Positions 15,377 through 23,838 of a DNA stretch of 49,211 bases are shown here, one piece after another (the first letter of the stretch is position 1; every line of letters starts with the position of its first letter). This DNA is from DASSUW01 sp036257565 (lineage in GTDB: Bacteria > Actinomycetota > Thermoleophilia > Solirubrobacterales > Solirubrobacteraceae). The stretch covers positions 1-49,211 of the forward strand of contig DATAFH010000045.1 in NCBI GenBank assembly GCA_036257565.1, given 5' to 3'. The position numbers were made by a program, and so were the translations under genes. The notes under the pieces were generated by a model. The model worked only from the letters and a program-made list of their open reading frames with translations, did not search any database and was not told the DNA's origin.

Positions 15377-15789
15377 TGCCGCAACCGCCCAACCTCCAGA
15401 ACATGCTGCGCCAGGCGCAGGAGATGATGGCCGCCCAGCAGCAGGCCCAGGAGGCGCTCAAGGAGGAGCGCGTCGAGGCCAGCGCCGGCGGCGGGATGGT
15501 GAAGGTCGTGATGACCGGCGACCTGCACCTCGAGTCGATCGCCATCGACCCCGATGCCGTCGACCCCGACGACGTCGAGATGCTGCAGGACATGGTCGTG
15601 GCCGCGGTCAACGAGGCGACGCGCTCGGCGCAGGAGCTGCAGGAGTCCAAGCTCGGCGGACTCGGCGAGGGGTTCGATCCCATGAGCGCGCTCGACGCGC
15701 TCGGGATGGGCGGTCTCGGCGGCGGCGCTCCGGGCGGCGGGCTTCCCGGCGGTCAGCCCAACCGCGCCGCCCGCCGCAAAAAGCGCTGA
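15376..15789 (+). CDS. ybaB: YbaB/EbfC nucleoid-associated protein
   Basis: A 137-residue member of the YbaB/EbfC family, small dimeric DNA-binding proteins almost always encoded between dnaX and recR. The first 100 residues match: NLQNMLRQAQEMMAAQQQAQ helix, VEASAGGGMVKVVMTG beta strands, then a long helix (DMVVAAVNEATRSAQEL). The C-terminal 40 residues are Gly-rich (GMGGLGGGAPGGGLPGG) and end RAARRKKR, a longer basic tail than in most relatives. ATG 15376 overlaps the dnaX stop by one base, indicating translational coupling. Confidence 0.94.
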   Translation: MPQPPNLQNMLRQAQEMMAAQQQAQEALKEERVEASAGGGMVKVVMTGDLHLESIAIDPDAVDPDDVEMLQDMVVAAVNEATRSAQELQESKLGGLGEGFDPMSALDALGMGGLGGGAPGGGLPGGQPNRAARRKKR

Positions 15790-15793
15790 CCGC

Positions 15794-16390
15794 TTGCTCG
15801 CGCCCCCGCTCCAGCGCCTCGTCACCGAGCTCGCCAAGCTGCCCGGCGTCGGCCAGCGCACCGCGCAGCGGCTGGCCTTCCACATCCTGCGCGCCTCGCC
15901 CGAGGACGCGGCGGCGCTGGCCGCCGCGATCCGCGACGTGAAGGACAAGATCACGCTCTGCGAGGTGTGCTTCAACCTCGCCGAGGGCCCGCGCTGCACG
16001 GTCTGCCTCGACGAGCGGCGCGACGCCGGCGTGATCTGCGTGGTCGAGGAGCCCGGCGACGTAATCCCGATGGAGCGCACGCACGAGTTCCGCGGCCGCT
16101 ACCACGTGCTGGGCGGGGCGCTGTCGCCGATCGACGGCGTCGAGCCCGAGGACCTCAAGCTGGGCCAGCTCTACGCCCGGGTCGACGACGGCGTGCGGGA
16201 GGTCATCCTCGCCACCAACCCCACGACCACCGGCGAGGCGACCGCGCTGCACGTCGCCGCCGCGCTGCGCGAGCGGGCGCCGGACGTCGCCGTCACCCGC
16301 CTCGCGTCGGGGCTCCCCGTGGGCGGTGACCTCGAGTACGCCGACGAGGTCACCCTCGGCCGCGCGCTCTCGGGCCGCCGGACCCTCTGA
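15794..16390 (+). CDS. recR: Recombination protein RecR
   Basis: A 198-residue RecR, acting with RecF/RecO in loading RecA at gaps. Motifs: helix-hairpin-helix near residues 10-25 (LAKLPGVGQRTAQRLAFHIL), Cys4 zinc finger (C-x2-C-x9-C-x2-C, residues 56-71), Toprim domain with VVEEPGDV and a Walker-like C-terminal ATNPTTTGEATA. The TTG start at 15794, 4 bp after the ybaB stop, gives the normal RecR N-terminus and suggests coupling. Third gene of the conserved dnaX-ybaB-recR set. Length is normal. Confidence 0.95.
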   Translation: MLAPPLQRLVTELAKLPGVGQRTAQRLAFHILRASPEDAAALAAAIRDVKDKITLCEVCFNLAEGPRCTVCLDERRDAGVICVVEEPGDVIPMERTHEFRGRYHVLGGALSPIDGVEPEDLKLGQLYARVDDGVREVILATNPTTTGEATALHVAAALRERAPDVAVTRLASGLPVGGDLEYADEVTLGRALSGRRTL

Positions 16391-16392
16391 CC

Positions 16393-16398
16393 TAGACT
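16393..16398 (+). promoter_or_regulatory. lysC -10 box
   Basis: TAGACT lies 2 bp after the recR stop and 8 nt before the GTG start of lysC. It suggests that lysC-asd has its own leaderless promoter although it follows the recR set by only 16 bp. Confidence 0.5.
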
Positions 16399-16406
16399 GC
16401 TGCGTC

Positions 16407-17669
16407 GTGTCCGGCACCGTGGTCATGAAGTTCGGCGGCACCTCGGTCGCCGACGCCGAGCGCATCAGGCGGGCGGCGCGGCGGATCGTCGCCGCACGCG
16501 AGCTGGGCCACCGCGTGGTCGCCGTCCTGTCGGCGCGGGGCAAGACCACCGACGAGCTGATCTCGATGGCCCAGGAGGTCTCCACCGCGCCCGACCCGCG
16601 CGAGATGGACATGCTGCTCTCGACCGGCGAGCGGATCTCCTGCGCGCTGTGCGCGATGGCGATCAATGACCTCGGCCACCGGGCGATCTCGCTCACCGGC
16701 TCGCAGGCCGGCATCGTGACCGACACCTCGCACACGAAGGCCCGCATCCTCGACGTGCGGGCCGACCGCATCCGCGCCGCGCTCGACGACGAGCTCGTCG
16801 TGCTCGTGGCCGGTTTCCAGGGTGTCTCCACCGCCAAGGACGTGACCACGCTCGGCCGTGGCGGGTCGGACACGACGGCCGTCGCCCTGGCCGCCGCCGT
16901 GGGAGCCGAGGTGTGCGAGATCTACACCGACGTCGCCGGGGTCTTCTCCGCCGACCCGCGAATCGTGCCCGACGCCCGCAAGCTGCCGGTCGTCTCCTTC
17001 GAGGAGATGCTCGAGATGTCGGCCTCGGGCGCCGGCGTCCTGCAGCTGCGATCGGTCGAGTACGGCCGCAACCATGACGTGCGCATCCACTGCCGCTCCT
17101 CGTTCACGGAGGAGCCCGGGACCTTCGTGGTCGGAGAAGAGGAGACGATGGAACGCCCGCTGATCACTGCCGTCACCCACTCGCGCGACGAGGCGCGGGT
17201 CACGCTGCTCGGCGTTCCGGACCATCCCGGCGTGGCCGGCCGCATCTTCAGCGCGCTGGCCGACGCCAACGTCAACGTCGACATGATCATCCAGAACGAG
17301 CCGGTCTCCGAGGGCGCGTCGGCCGACATGTCGTTCACCGTCCCGCGCGCCGACCTGCGCGTGGCGCGCGAGGCGCTCGACCCGCTGATCGACGAGCAGG
17401 GCATCCGCGCGGTGGCGGAGGACGCGGAGATGGGGAAGGTGTCCGTCGTCGGCGCGGGAATGAAGTCGCATCCGGGCGTGGCGGCCAAGGTGTTCACCAC
17501 GCTCGGCGACGAGATGATCAACATCGAGATGATCTCGACCTCGCCGATCAAGATCTCGTGCGTCGTCGCGGCCGACGCGGTGGACCGCGCGGTGCGCGCG
17601 CTGCACAGCACCTTCGAGCTGGGGGCCGACCAGGTCGAGGCCGAGCATCCCTTCGGAGCGCGGGCATGA
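16407..17669 (+). CDS. lysC: Aspartate kinase
   Basis: A 420-residue aspartokinase: phosphorylates aspartate at the entry to lysine, threonine, methionine and diaminopimelate synthesis. The kinase domain begins VVMKFGGTSVAD and includes STGERIS and TTLGRGGSDTTA; the C-terminal 150 residues hold two ACT domains (VTLLGVPDHPGVAGRIF and VSVVGAGMKSHPGVAAKVF), the site of feedback control by lysine and/or threonine. GTG 16407 is chosen because it sits 8 nt after a TAGACT box and 16 nt beyond recR; longer frames would overlap recR. Its stop overlaps the asd start by 4 nt. Confidence 0.95.
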   Translation: MSGTVVMKFGGTSVADAERIRRAARRIVAARELGHRVVAVLSARGKTTDELISMAQEVSTAPDPREMDMLLSTGERISCALCAMAINDLGHRAISLTGSQAGIVTDTSHTKARILDVRADRIRAALDDELVVLVAGFQGVSTAKDVTTLGRGGSDTTAVALAAAVGAEVCEIYTDVAGVFSADPRIVPDARKLPVVSFEEMLEMSASGAGVLQLRSVEYGRNHDVRIHCRSSFTEEPGTFVVGEEETMERPLITAVTHSRDEARVTLLGVPDHPGVAGRIFSALADANVNVDMIIQNEPVSEGASADMSFTVPRADLRVAREALDPLIDEQGIRAVAEDAEMGKVSVVGAGMKSHPGVAAKVFTTLGDEMINIEMISTSPIKISCVVAADAVDRAVRALHSTFELGADQVEAEHPFGARA

Positions 17670-18700
17670 GCTACCGGGTGGCAGTGGTCGGCGCCACCGG
17701 CGCGGTCGGCACCGTCATGCGGGCCAAGCTGCGCGAGCGCGCCTTCCCGGCATCCGAGGTCGTGCCGTTCGCCTCCGCGCGCTCGGCCGGCAAGGAGGTC
17801 GACGGCCAGATCGTCCAGCCGCTCGCCGACGAGACCATCCAGGGGTTCGACCTCGCAATCCTCTCGGCGGGGGCCACGACCTCCGGCGAGTGGGCGCCGC
17901 GCTTCGTCGACGCGGGCGCAGTGGTCGTGGACAACTCGTCGAAGTGGCGGCGCGACCCCGAGGTCCCGCTCGTGGTCTCCGAGGTCAACCCCGACGCGCT
18001 CGAGAATCACCGCGGCCTGATCGCCAACCCCAACTGCTCGACGATGCAGCTGATGGTCGCGCTCAAGCCGATCCACGACGCCGCGGGCATCGAGCGCCTG
18101 ATCGTCTCGACCTACCAGTCGGTCTCGGGCACCGGTGTCAAGGCGGTCGAGGAGCTCGAGCTGCAGACGCACACGGTGCTGCACGGCCAGCCCGCGCCCG
18201 ACCCGCAGGTCTACCCGCACCCGATCGCGTTCAACGTCCTCGGCGGCGCCGGCAACTTCGCCGACGGCGACGACCACACCGATGAGGAGCGCAAGATGAT
18301 GTTCGAGACGCGCAAGATCCTCGGCGACGAGTCGATCGCCATCAACGTGACCTGCGCGCGCGTGCCCGTCCGCAACGCGCACTCGGAGTCGGTCACGCTC
18401 CAGACGCGCGAACCGCTGAGCGTGGAGGAGGCCCGCGCCCTGCTCGAGGCGGCTCCGGGCCTGACGATGGTCGACGACCCGGCCACCCACGGCTACCCGA
18501 CCGCGCTGACGGCCGCGGGCCGCGACGACGTCTTCGTCGGGCGGCTCCGGCGCGACCCGTCGCACGAGCGCGGCCTGTGCCTGTGGGTGGTCTCCGACAA
18601 CCTGCTCAAGGGCGCGGCGACCAACGCGATCCAGATCGCCGAGGTCCTGCACGAGCGCAACCTGGTCCGCGTTCCACACGGCTCGGAATTGCAGGTTTAG
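17666..18700 (+). CDS. asd: Aspartate-semialdehyde dehydrogenase
   Basis: A 344-residue enzyme reducing aspartyl-phosphate to the semialdehyde with NADPH, the step after LysC. The N-terminal Rossmann motif is VVGATGAVGTVM; catalytic Cys124 lies in NPNCSTMQ; the substrate-binding segment RVPVRNAHSESV follows near residues 230-241. Start ATG 17666 overlaps the lysC stop (ATGA), so the two are translationally coupled. Length and order are normal for actinobacteria. A strong hairpin terminator follows 68 bp after the stop. Confidence 0.96.
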   Translation: MSYRVAVVGATGAVGTVMRAKLRERAFPASEVVPFASARSAGKEVDGQIVQPLADETIQGFDLAILSAGATTSGEWAPRFVDAGAVVVDNSSKWRRDPEVPLVVSEVNPDALENHRGLIANPNCSTMQLMVALKPIHDAAGIERLIVSTYQSVSGTGVKAVEELELQTHTVLHGQPAPDPQVYPHPIAFNVLGGAGNFADGDDHTDEERKMMFETRKILGDESIAINVTCARVPVRNAHSESVTLQTREPLSVEEARALLEAAPGLTMVDDPATHGYPTALTAAGRDDVFVGRLRRDPSHERGLCLWVVSDNLLKGAATNAIQIAEVLHERNLVRVPHGSELQV

Positions 18701-18768
18701 ACACCGGGGAGGCGGGGACCAGAGCCAGCAGTCTTCCTGGGGACGGAAGGGGTACGAAATACAGAGCA

Positions 18769-18792
18769 AGAGGGCCCAGCCGGGCCCTCTTT
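18769..18792. terminator. Intrinsic terminator between asd and the phospholipase D-like gene
   Basis: AGAGGGCCC, loop AGCC, GGGCCCTCT, then TTT: a perfect 9-bp GC-rich stem with a short T run on the plus strand. It lies between convergent genes and ends just before the minus-strand stop at 18798. It should stop lysC-asd transcription and may work weakly in the other direction too. Confidence 0.85.
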
Positions 18793-18797
18793 GCTGT

Positions 18798-20114
18798 CTA
18801 CAGCTCTCTCCGGGCCAGCTTGAGCGCCGACTCGCTCGCCCGCTGCAGCGGCCCGCGCCGCTTCCACCGCTCGGGCTCGATACGCTCGGAGCGCTCGAGG
18901 TCCTTCTCGAACTGGTCGCTCAGCCGCTCCGCGAACGCCTCCGAGAGCACACACAGCGTCGCCTCGTCATGCAGCTGGAACGAGCGGTTGTCGAAGTTGA
19001 CCGAGCCGACCGACGACCACGCGCCGTCGACGACCATGGACTTGGCGTGCAGCATCGTCGGCTGGTACTCGTGGATCTCCACGCCGGCGTCGAGCAGGTC
19101 GTCGTAGCTCACCCGCCCGGCCACCCACACGGGCGGCTTGTCGATGTTGGGACCGGGCACCAGCACCCGCACCCGGACGCCACGCCCGGCGGCGTCGACC
19201 AGCGCGTCGGTGAAGGCCGGGCGCGGCACGAAGTACGCGGCCGTGAGGTCGAGCGTCTCGCGCGCAGCGGCGATGGCCAGGTAGTAGAGCGCCTCGATGT
19301 TCGTGTCGCCCACGCCCGCGCTCGAGCGCACGACCATCATCGGGCCGCCCTCGTCCTGCTCGGGGATGTCCGGCAGGTAGCCGTCGCCGACCAGCACCTC
19401 GCCGGTCGCCTCGAGCCAGTTCTCCGCGAACGCGCCGAACAGCCCGCGCACGACCGGTCCGCGCACCCGCACGTGGGTATCACGCCAGTGGTCGGTGTCC
19501 TGGGCGTCGCCCGTCCACTCCTCGGCAATGCCGACGCCGCCGGTGAGGCCGACCTTGCCGTCGGCTACGAGGATCTTGCGGTGCGTCCGGTTGGCCACCC
19601 GGCGCGCGGCGTACGGTTTCGGCGGCCGGAAGCGCGAGAACCGCACCCCGGCGTCGAGCATCTGCTCGACGAGGTTCTTCTCGATCTTCAGGCCGCCGAC
19701 GGCGTCGATGATCACGTTGACCTCGACGCCGGCGCGCGCCCGCTCGCACAGCGCGCCCGCCACCTCGCGCGCGATGTCGCCGCGCCAGTAGACGTACGTG
19801 AGCAGGCACAGCGTGCGCTCCGCGCTGCGCACGGTCTCGAGGTAGGCGGGGAAGATCTGGTCGCCGTTGATCAGCAGCTCGACCTCGTCGCCGGTCGAGA
19901 TCGGGGCGCCGGTCAGCGCCTCGGCGGTGCGCAGGAAGCCCGGGTCGCGGACGCTCAGCTCGTCCGCGCCGTGGAGGTCGTAGCCGTGGCCGCTCTCGCG
20001 CCGGTGGCGCAGCGACTCCGTCGCGTACCGCGCGCCGAGCGCCACGCCCAGCCCGGCGGGCCAGGCGTAGGCAGCCCTCAGGCGGCGACGCTTGCGACGA
20101 CGGACGTCGACCAA
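18798..20114 (-). CDS. Cardiolipin synthase-like phospholipase D family protein
   Basis: A 438-residue PLD-superfamily protein with both catalytic HKD motifs: HRKILVADGKVGLTGG in the first half and HAKSMVVDGAWSSVGS in the second, each followed by a family-typical Asn/Gly segment (VNFDNRS). It probably joins phosphatidylglycerol units into cardiolipin at the membrane. The N-terminus is very basic (RRRKRRRLR) with one weak hydrophobic stretch, fewer membrane segments than enterobacterial ClsA. TTG 20114 is the best start seen; it overlaps the CCG-subunit gene by 37 bp, and a shorter start inside is possible. Downstream of, and perhaps transcribed with, the sdh genes. Confidence 0.85.
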   Translation of the reverse strand: MVDVRRRKRRRLRAAYAWPAGLGVALGARYATESLRHRRESGHGYDLHGADELSVRDPGFLRTAEALTGAPISTGDEVELLINGDQIFPAYLETVRSAERTLCLLTYVYWRGDIAREVAGALCERARAGVEVNVIIDAVGGLKIEKNLVEQMLDAGVRFSRFRPPKPYAARRVANRTHRKILVADGKVGLTGGVGIAEEWTGDAQDTDHWRDTHVRVRGPVVRGLFGAFAENWLEATGEVLVGDGYLPDIPEQDEGGPMMVVRSSAGVGDTNIEALYYLAIAAARETLDLTAAYFVPRPAFTDALVDAAGRGVRVRVLVPGPNIDKPPVWVAGRVSYDDLLDAGVEIHEYQPTMLHAKSMVVDGAWSSVGSVNFDNRSFQLHDEATLCVLSEAFAERLSDQFEKDLERSERIEPERWKRRGPLQRASESALKLARREL

Positions 20115-20989
20115 TCGATGACCGAGGTCGGGCGCACCACGTGCTTGTTCATGCCCAGCTCCTTGGGCGAGAGCCCGAGCGCCAGGCCGACGAGCTGCGG
20201 CAGGTGCAGCACCGGCATGTCGAGCTGGCGCCCGACGATCCGCTCGGCCACGGGCTGCTGGAGGTCGAGGTTGAGGTGGCAGAGCGGGCAGGGGGTGACG
20301 AGGCAGTCGGCCTCGGCGTCCACCGCGTCGCCCAGGTGCCGGCCGGCCTGCTTGAGCGAGGCTTCCTTGTTCATGGTGATGATCGGGAAGCCGCAGCACT
20401 TGTACTGGCCGGCGTAGTCGACCACCGTGCCGCCCAGCGCGGTGATGAGCTGGTGCAGGTAGGTGTCGCGCGGGTGGGCACGGTCGATCCCCAGCCGGTC
20501 GCTGGGGCGCACGATGTAACAGCCGTAGAAGGGGCCCACGCGGAGGTCGGTGAGCGGGCGCTTGACCTTCGCGCGCACGGCGTCGAGCCCGATCTCCTCG
20601 ACCATCAGCCACAGGAAGTGCTTGTTGGAGAGGCCCTTCTCGTAGCGCAGCCCCTCGGCCGACAGCGTCTCGTTGACGTGCTCGCGGTACTCGGAGTTCG
20701 CGTCCAGGCGCTCCTGGCACTCGCTCTGGGCGCCCTGGCAGGTCGAGCAGATGTTCATCATCAGCTCGGCGCCGCGCTCCAGCTCCATCTGGGCCAGCGC
20801 GAACGTGCGGGCGTTCAGCGCGTCGGCCAGCTCCTGGTTGTGCTCGGCGATGACGCCGGCGCCGCAGCAGGCGGCGCGGTCGAGCTCGACGAGCTCGATG
20901 TCGAGCAGGGGGGCGACCTTCGCCATCGATCCGTGCAGCTCGGGCGTGAAGCCGCGGCTCACGCAGCCGGGCCAGTAGGCGACCTTCAC
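20078..20989 (-). CDS. CCG-domain (HdrB-like) subunit of succinate dehydrogenase/fumarate reductase
   Basis: A 303-residue protein with two cysteine-rich CCG domains, as in heterodisulfide reductase subunit B and SdhE of the archaeal/cyanobacterial type of succinate:quinone reductase. First domain: WPGCVSRG ... AACCGAG ... ICSTCQGA; second: YGCYIVR ... YKCCGFP ... PCPLCHLN. These Cys ligate an iron-sulfur cluster and may pass electrons to quinone or a disulfide. GTG 20989 overlaps the sdhB stop by 4 nt, so sdhA-sdhB-CCG forms a tightly coupled operon. No SdhC/SdhD heme-binding membrane anchors occur nearby, so this protein probably replaces them. Confidence 0.9.
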   Translation of the reverse strand: MKVAYWPGCVSRGFTPELHGSMAKVAPLLDIELVELDRAACCGAGVIAEHNQELADALNARTFALAQMELERGAELMMNICSTCQGAQSECQERLDANSEYREHVNETLSAEGLRYEKGLSNKHFLWLMVEEIGLDAVRAKVKRPLTDLRVGPFYGCYIVRPSDRLGIDRAHPRDTYLHQLITALGGTVVDYAGQYKCCGFPIITMNKEASLKQAGRHLGDAVDAEADCLVTPCPLCHLNLDLQQPVAERIVGRQLDMPVLHLPQLVGLALGLSPKELGMNKHVVRPTSVIDWSTSVVASVAA

Positions 20990-22116
20990 CGGTTCGGGCT
21001 CCTCTCCTCTGGCAGGTGGCTGCCGGCGGCGTCGGCCTGGGCGTCGCCGTCGCCCGGCGGCTCCTCCTCGTCCTCGTAGCCGACGACGTAGAGGTTGAGC
21101 TCGTAGGCGTCGCCCTCGGCGTGCTCGTAGATCCGCTGGACGGCCTGCAGGTCGTCCTTGCCCAGCTTGTGGCCCTTGAGCGCCTTCATGGGCGTGACCT
21201 TGCCGCGCTGGAGCGCCTTGACGATCGAGGGAAGCGAGGAGGCCAGCTCCATCCCGGCGGCCGGGTGGAACTTGCCGAACCACGAGTCGCCGCCGTAGGA
21301 GCGCGGGAGCAGCTCGGCCTCGTAGAGCAGCCCGTAGTCGCGGACCAGCGACACGAACGCGCGCTCGTGGCGGTGCCCGTTGTTGCGGTCGTTGATCTCG
21401 TGCTCGGTGCCGGCGGCGCGGCGCAGCCGCATGATCTGGCTCATGGGGGCGACGCCCTTGGGGCACGCCTCGATGCAGTTGAAGCAGTGTGTGCAGTCGT
21501 AGATGCCGTGCGGATCCTCGGCCAGGTCCTTGAGGCGCTCGAAGTGCTCGCCGTCGCGCGGGTCGCCGACGAAGCGGTACGCCTTGGCGAGCGCGGCCGG
21601 GCCGATGAACTCCGGGTCGACCTCCATCGAGAGGCAGTCCGACACGCAGGCGCCGCACTGGATGCAGGCCATGCTCTGCGTGACGTCGATCATCGACTCG
21701 GGCGGCACGACGTACTCGCGCTCGGGCGGGTCCGCCTCGGGCAGCAGCCACGGCGTCACGCGCTGGATCTTCTTCCAGTGCACCGCGTCCATGTCGACGA
21801 TCAGGTCCTTGAGCACGGGCATGTTGCCCATCGGCTCGACGGTGATCGGCTCGTCGCCGGCGACCTCGGCCGCCTTGTCGAGGTGGGTGTGGCAGGCCAG
21901 CGCCGGGCTGCCGTTGATGCGCACGCCGCAGGAGCCGCAGATCGCCGCGCGGCACGAGCAGCGGATGCCGATCGTGCCGTCCTGACGGTCGCGGGCCTGC
22001 AGGATGCCGTCGAGCACCGACCGGTGGCCGTCGAGGTCGATCATGAAGTCGTCCCAGTGGGCGGCCTCGCCGGTCTCGGGCGTGTAGCGGCGGATCCGCA
22101 GCGTGTACTCGGGCAT
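20986..22116 (-). CDS. sdhB: Succinate dehydrogenase/fumarate reductase iron-sulfur subunit
   Basis: A 376-residue SdhB. The N-terminal ferredoxin domain carries the 2Fe-2S ligands (IRCSCRAAICGSCGVR plus ACHT); the C-terminal ferredoxin fold has CIQCGACVSDC and CTHCFNCIEACPKG for the 4Fe-4S and 3Fe-4S/4Fe-4S clusters. Usual SdhB proteins are about 230-260 residues; about 110 extra residues follow the cluster domain here, ending in an acidic tail (YEDEEEPPGDGDAQAD). The start overlaps the sdhA stop by one base (TGATG). It carries electrons from SdhA to the CCG subunit. Confidence 0.94.
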   Translation of the reverse strand: MPEYTLRIRRYTPETGEAAHWDDFMIDLDGHRSVLDGILQARDRQDGTIGIRCSCRAAICGSCGVRINGSPALACHTHLDKAAEVAGDEPITVEPMGNMPVLKDLIVDMDAVHWKKIQRVTPWLLPEADPPEREYVVPPESMIDVTQSMACIQCGACVSDCLSMEVDPEFIGPAALAKAYRFVGDPRDGEHFERLKDLAEDPHGIYDCTHCFNCIEACPKGVAPMSQIMRLRRAAGTEHEINDRNNGHRHERAFVSLVRDYGLLYEAELLPRSYGGDSWFGKFHPAAGMELASSLPSIVKALQRGKVTPMKALKGHKLGKDDLQAVQRIYEHAEGDAYELNLYVVGYEDEEEPPGDGDAQADAAGSHLPEERSPNR

Positions 22117-23810
22117 CAGTAGGTCCGCTCCTGGGGCTCCCACTTGGTGATCGTCACCGGGGCGTAGGCCACCTCCGGCTCAGGGCCGCCGTTGCGCGAC
22201 AGCGTGATGTGCTTGAGCCAGCCGTCGTCGTCGCGCTTGGGGTAGTCGAGCCGGAACTGCGCGCCGCGCGACTCCTTGCGCTCGAGCGCGGCGACCACGA
22301 TGCACTCCGCGGTGTCGAGCATGTAGCCGAGCTCGATGGCGCCCAGGACGTCCTGGTTGAAGACCGTGCCGCGGTCGTCGATCGACGCGGTGAGCGACTC
22401 CTCCTTGAGCCGGCGCACGACCTCGAGCGCCTCGGTGAGCCCCGCCTCGTCGCGGAACACCGCGCACTTCTCGTTCATGGTCTCGCCCAGCTCGTCCTTC
22501 ATCTCGGAGATCCGGCGGCCGCCGTCCGTCCTCGCGCGGCGCATGATCGAGGCGATCGTGCGCTCCTCGTCGGCCAGGGCGCCGACGGCGGGCGAGGGCA
22601 TGGCCATGGCGAGAGCCCGCCTGGCCGCGTGCTCGCCCGAGCGGCGACCGAAGATCAGCGTGTCGAGCAGGGAGTTGGCGCCCAGGCGGTTGCCGCCGTG
22701 GACGGACACGCAGGCCACCTCGCCGGCCGCGTAGAGGCCGGGGATCTCGGTCGCGCCCCACACGTCGGTCTTGACGCCGCCCATGATGTAGTGGCAGCCG
22801 GGGCGGATGTGGATCGGCTCGCGCGTGATGTCGACGCCCGCGAAGTCGCGGCCGATGTTGACGATCTCACGCAGCGCCTCGAGCGTGCGCTTGCGCGGCA
22901 CCTTGGTGATGTCGAGCGCCACGGTCCCGTCCGGGAAGCCGCGGCCCTCGTTGATCTCGGTCTGCTCGGAGCGGGACACGACGTCGCGCGAGGCGAGCTC
23001 CATCTTGTTGGGCGCGTACTTCTCCATGAAGCGCTCGCCCTCGGCGTTGTAGAGGTGCGCGCCCTCGCCGCGGGCGCCCTCCGTGATGAGGATCCCGTTG
23101 CCCGCCAGCGTGGTCGGGTGGTACTGGATCATCTCCATGTCCATCAGCGGGGCGCCGATGCGGTAGCTCTGGGCGATCCCGTCGCCCGTGCAGATGAGCG
23201 CGTTGGTGGTCGGCTTGAAGCACTGGCCGGCGCCGCCCGAGGCCTGGATGACCGCCTTGGCGGCGAACAGCTCCATCTGCCCGTCGCGGATGTTGCGGGC
23301 CACCGCGCCGCCGCACTCGCCGTCGCCGTTCTGCACGAGCGCGGTGACGAACCACTCCTCGTAGCGGTCGATCTGCTCGTGGTGCTTCATGAGCTGCTCG
23401 TAGAGCACGTGGAGCAGCGCCTGGCCCGTGATGTCGGCCACGTAGTAGGTCCGGGCGGCGGAGGCGCCGCCGAAGGCTCGTGTGCCGAGGTGGCCGGTCT
23501 CGTTGCGGTGGAACGTGACGCCCGAGTGCTCGAGCCACAGCACCTCGTCCGGCGCCTCGCGACACATGATCTCGATCGCGTCCTGGTCGCCGAGGTAGTC
23601 CGAGCCCTTGACCGTGTCGAAGGCGTGCGACTCCCAGGAGTCGTCCGGGTTCAGCGCCGCGTTGATGCCGCCTGCAGCGGCGTTGGAGTGCGAACGCACG
23701 GGGTGGACCTTGGACATGATCGCCACCGTCGCCCCCTCGCGCGCCGCCGCCAGGGCGGCCCGCTGGCCGGCCAGGCCGGCGCCGATGATCAGGACGTCGT
23801 GGGCGGGCAT
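22116..23810 (-). CDS. sdhA: Succinate dehydrogenase/fumarate reductase flavoprotein
   Basis: A 564-residue FAD subunit. The dinucleotide motif is LIIGAGLAGQRAA; the likely FAD-attachment His is in RSHSNAAAGGINAAL near residue 41; the active-site segment YHPTTLAGNGILITEGARGEG gives the catalytic His and Arg. It oxidises succinate to fumarate, or the reverse. First gene of the operon; a TAGGAT box on the minus strand (23820-23825) ends 9 nt before its ATG, suggesting a leaderless message. The M50 protease gene ends 28 bp upstream on the same strand. Confidence 0.95.
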   Translation of the reverse strand: MPAHDVLIIGAGLAGQRAALAAAREGATVAIMSKVHPVRSHSNAAAGGINAALNPDDSWESHAFDTVKGSDYLGDQDAIEIMCREAPDEVLWLEHSGVTFHRNETGHLGTRAFGGASAARTYYVADITGQALLHVLYEQLMKHHEQIDRYEEWFVTALVQNGDGECGGAVARNIRDGQMELFAAKAVIQASGGAGQCFKPTTNALICTGDGIAQSYRIGAPLMDMEMIQYHPTTLAGNGILITEGARGEGAHLYNAEGERFMEKYAPNKMELASRDVVSRSEQTEINEGRGFPDGTVALDITKVPRKRTLEALREIVNIGRDFAGVDITREPIHIRPGCHYIMGGVKTDVWGATEIPGLYAAGEVACVSVHGGNRLGANSLLDTLIFGRRSGEHAARRALAMAMPSPAVGALADEERTIASIMRRARTDGGRRISEMKDELGETMNEKCAVFRDEAGLTEALEVVRRLKEESLTASIDDRGTVFNQDVLGAIELGYMLDTAECIVVAALERKESRGAQFRLDYPKRDDDGWLKHITLSRNGGPEPEVAYAPVTITKWEPQERTY

Positions 23811-23838
23811 GTGCGGCGGATCCTAGTAGGGGAGGACG

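Noticed and set aside
13556..16080. Long antisense frames across dnaX, ybaB and recR
   Set aside because: The opposite strand carries three conserved, correctly ordered genes; the antisense translations have no recognisable domain.
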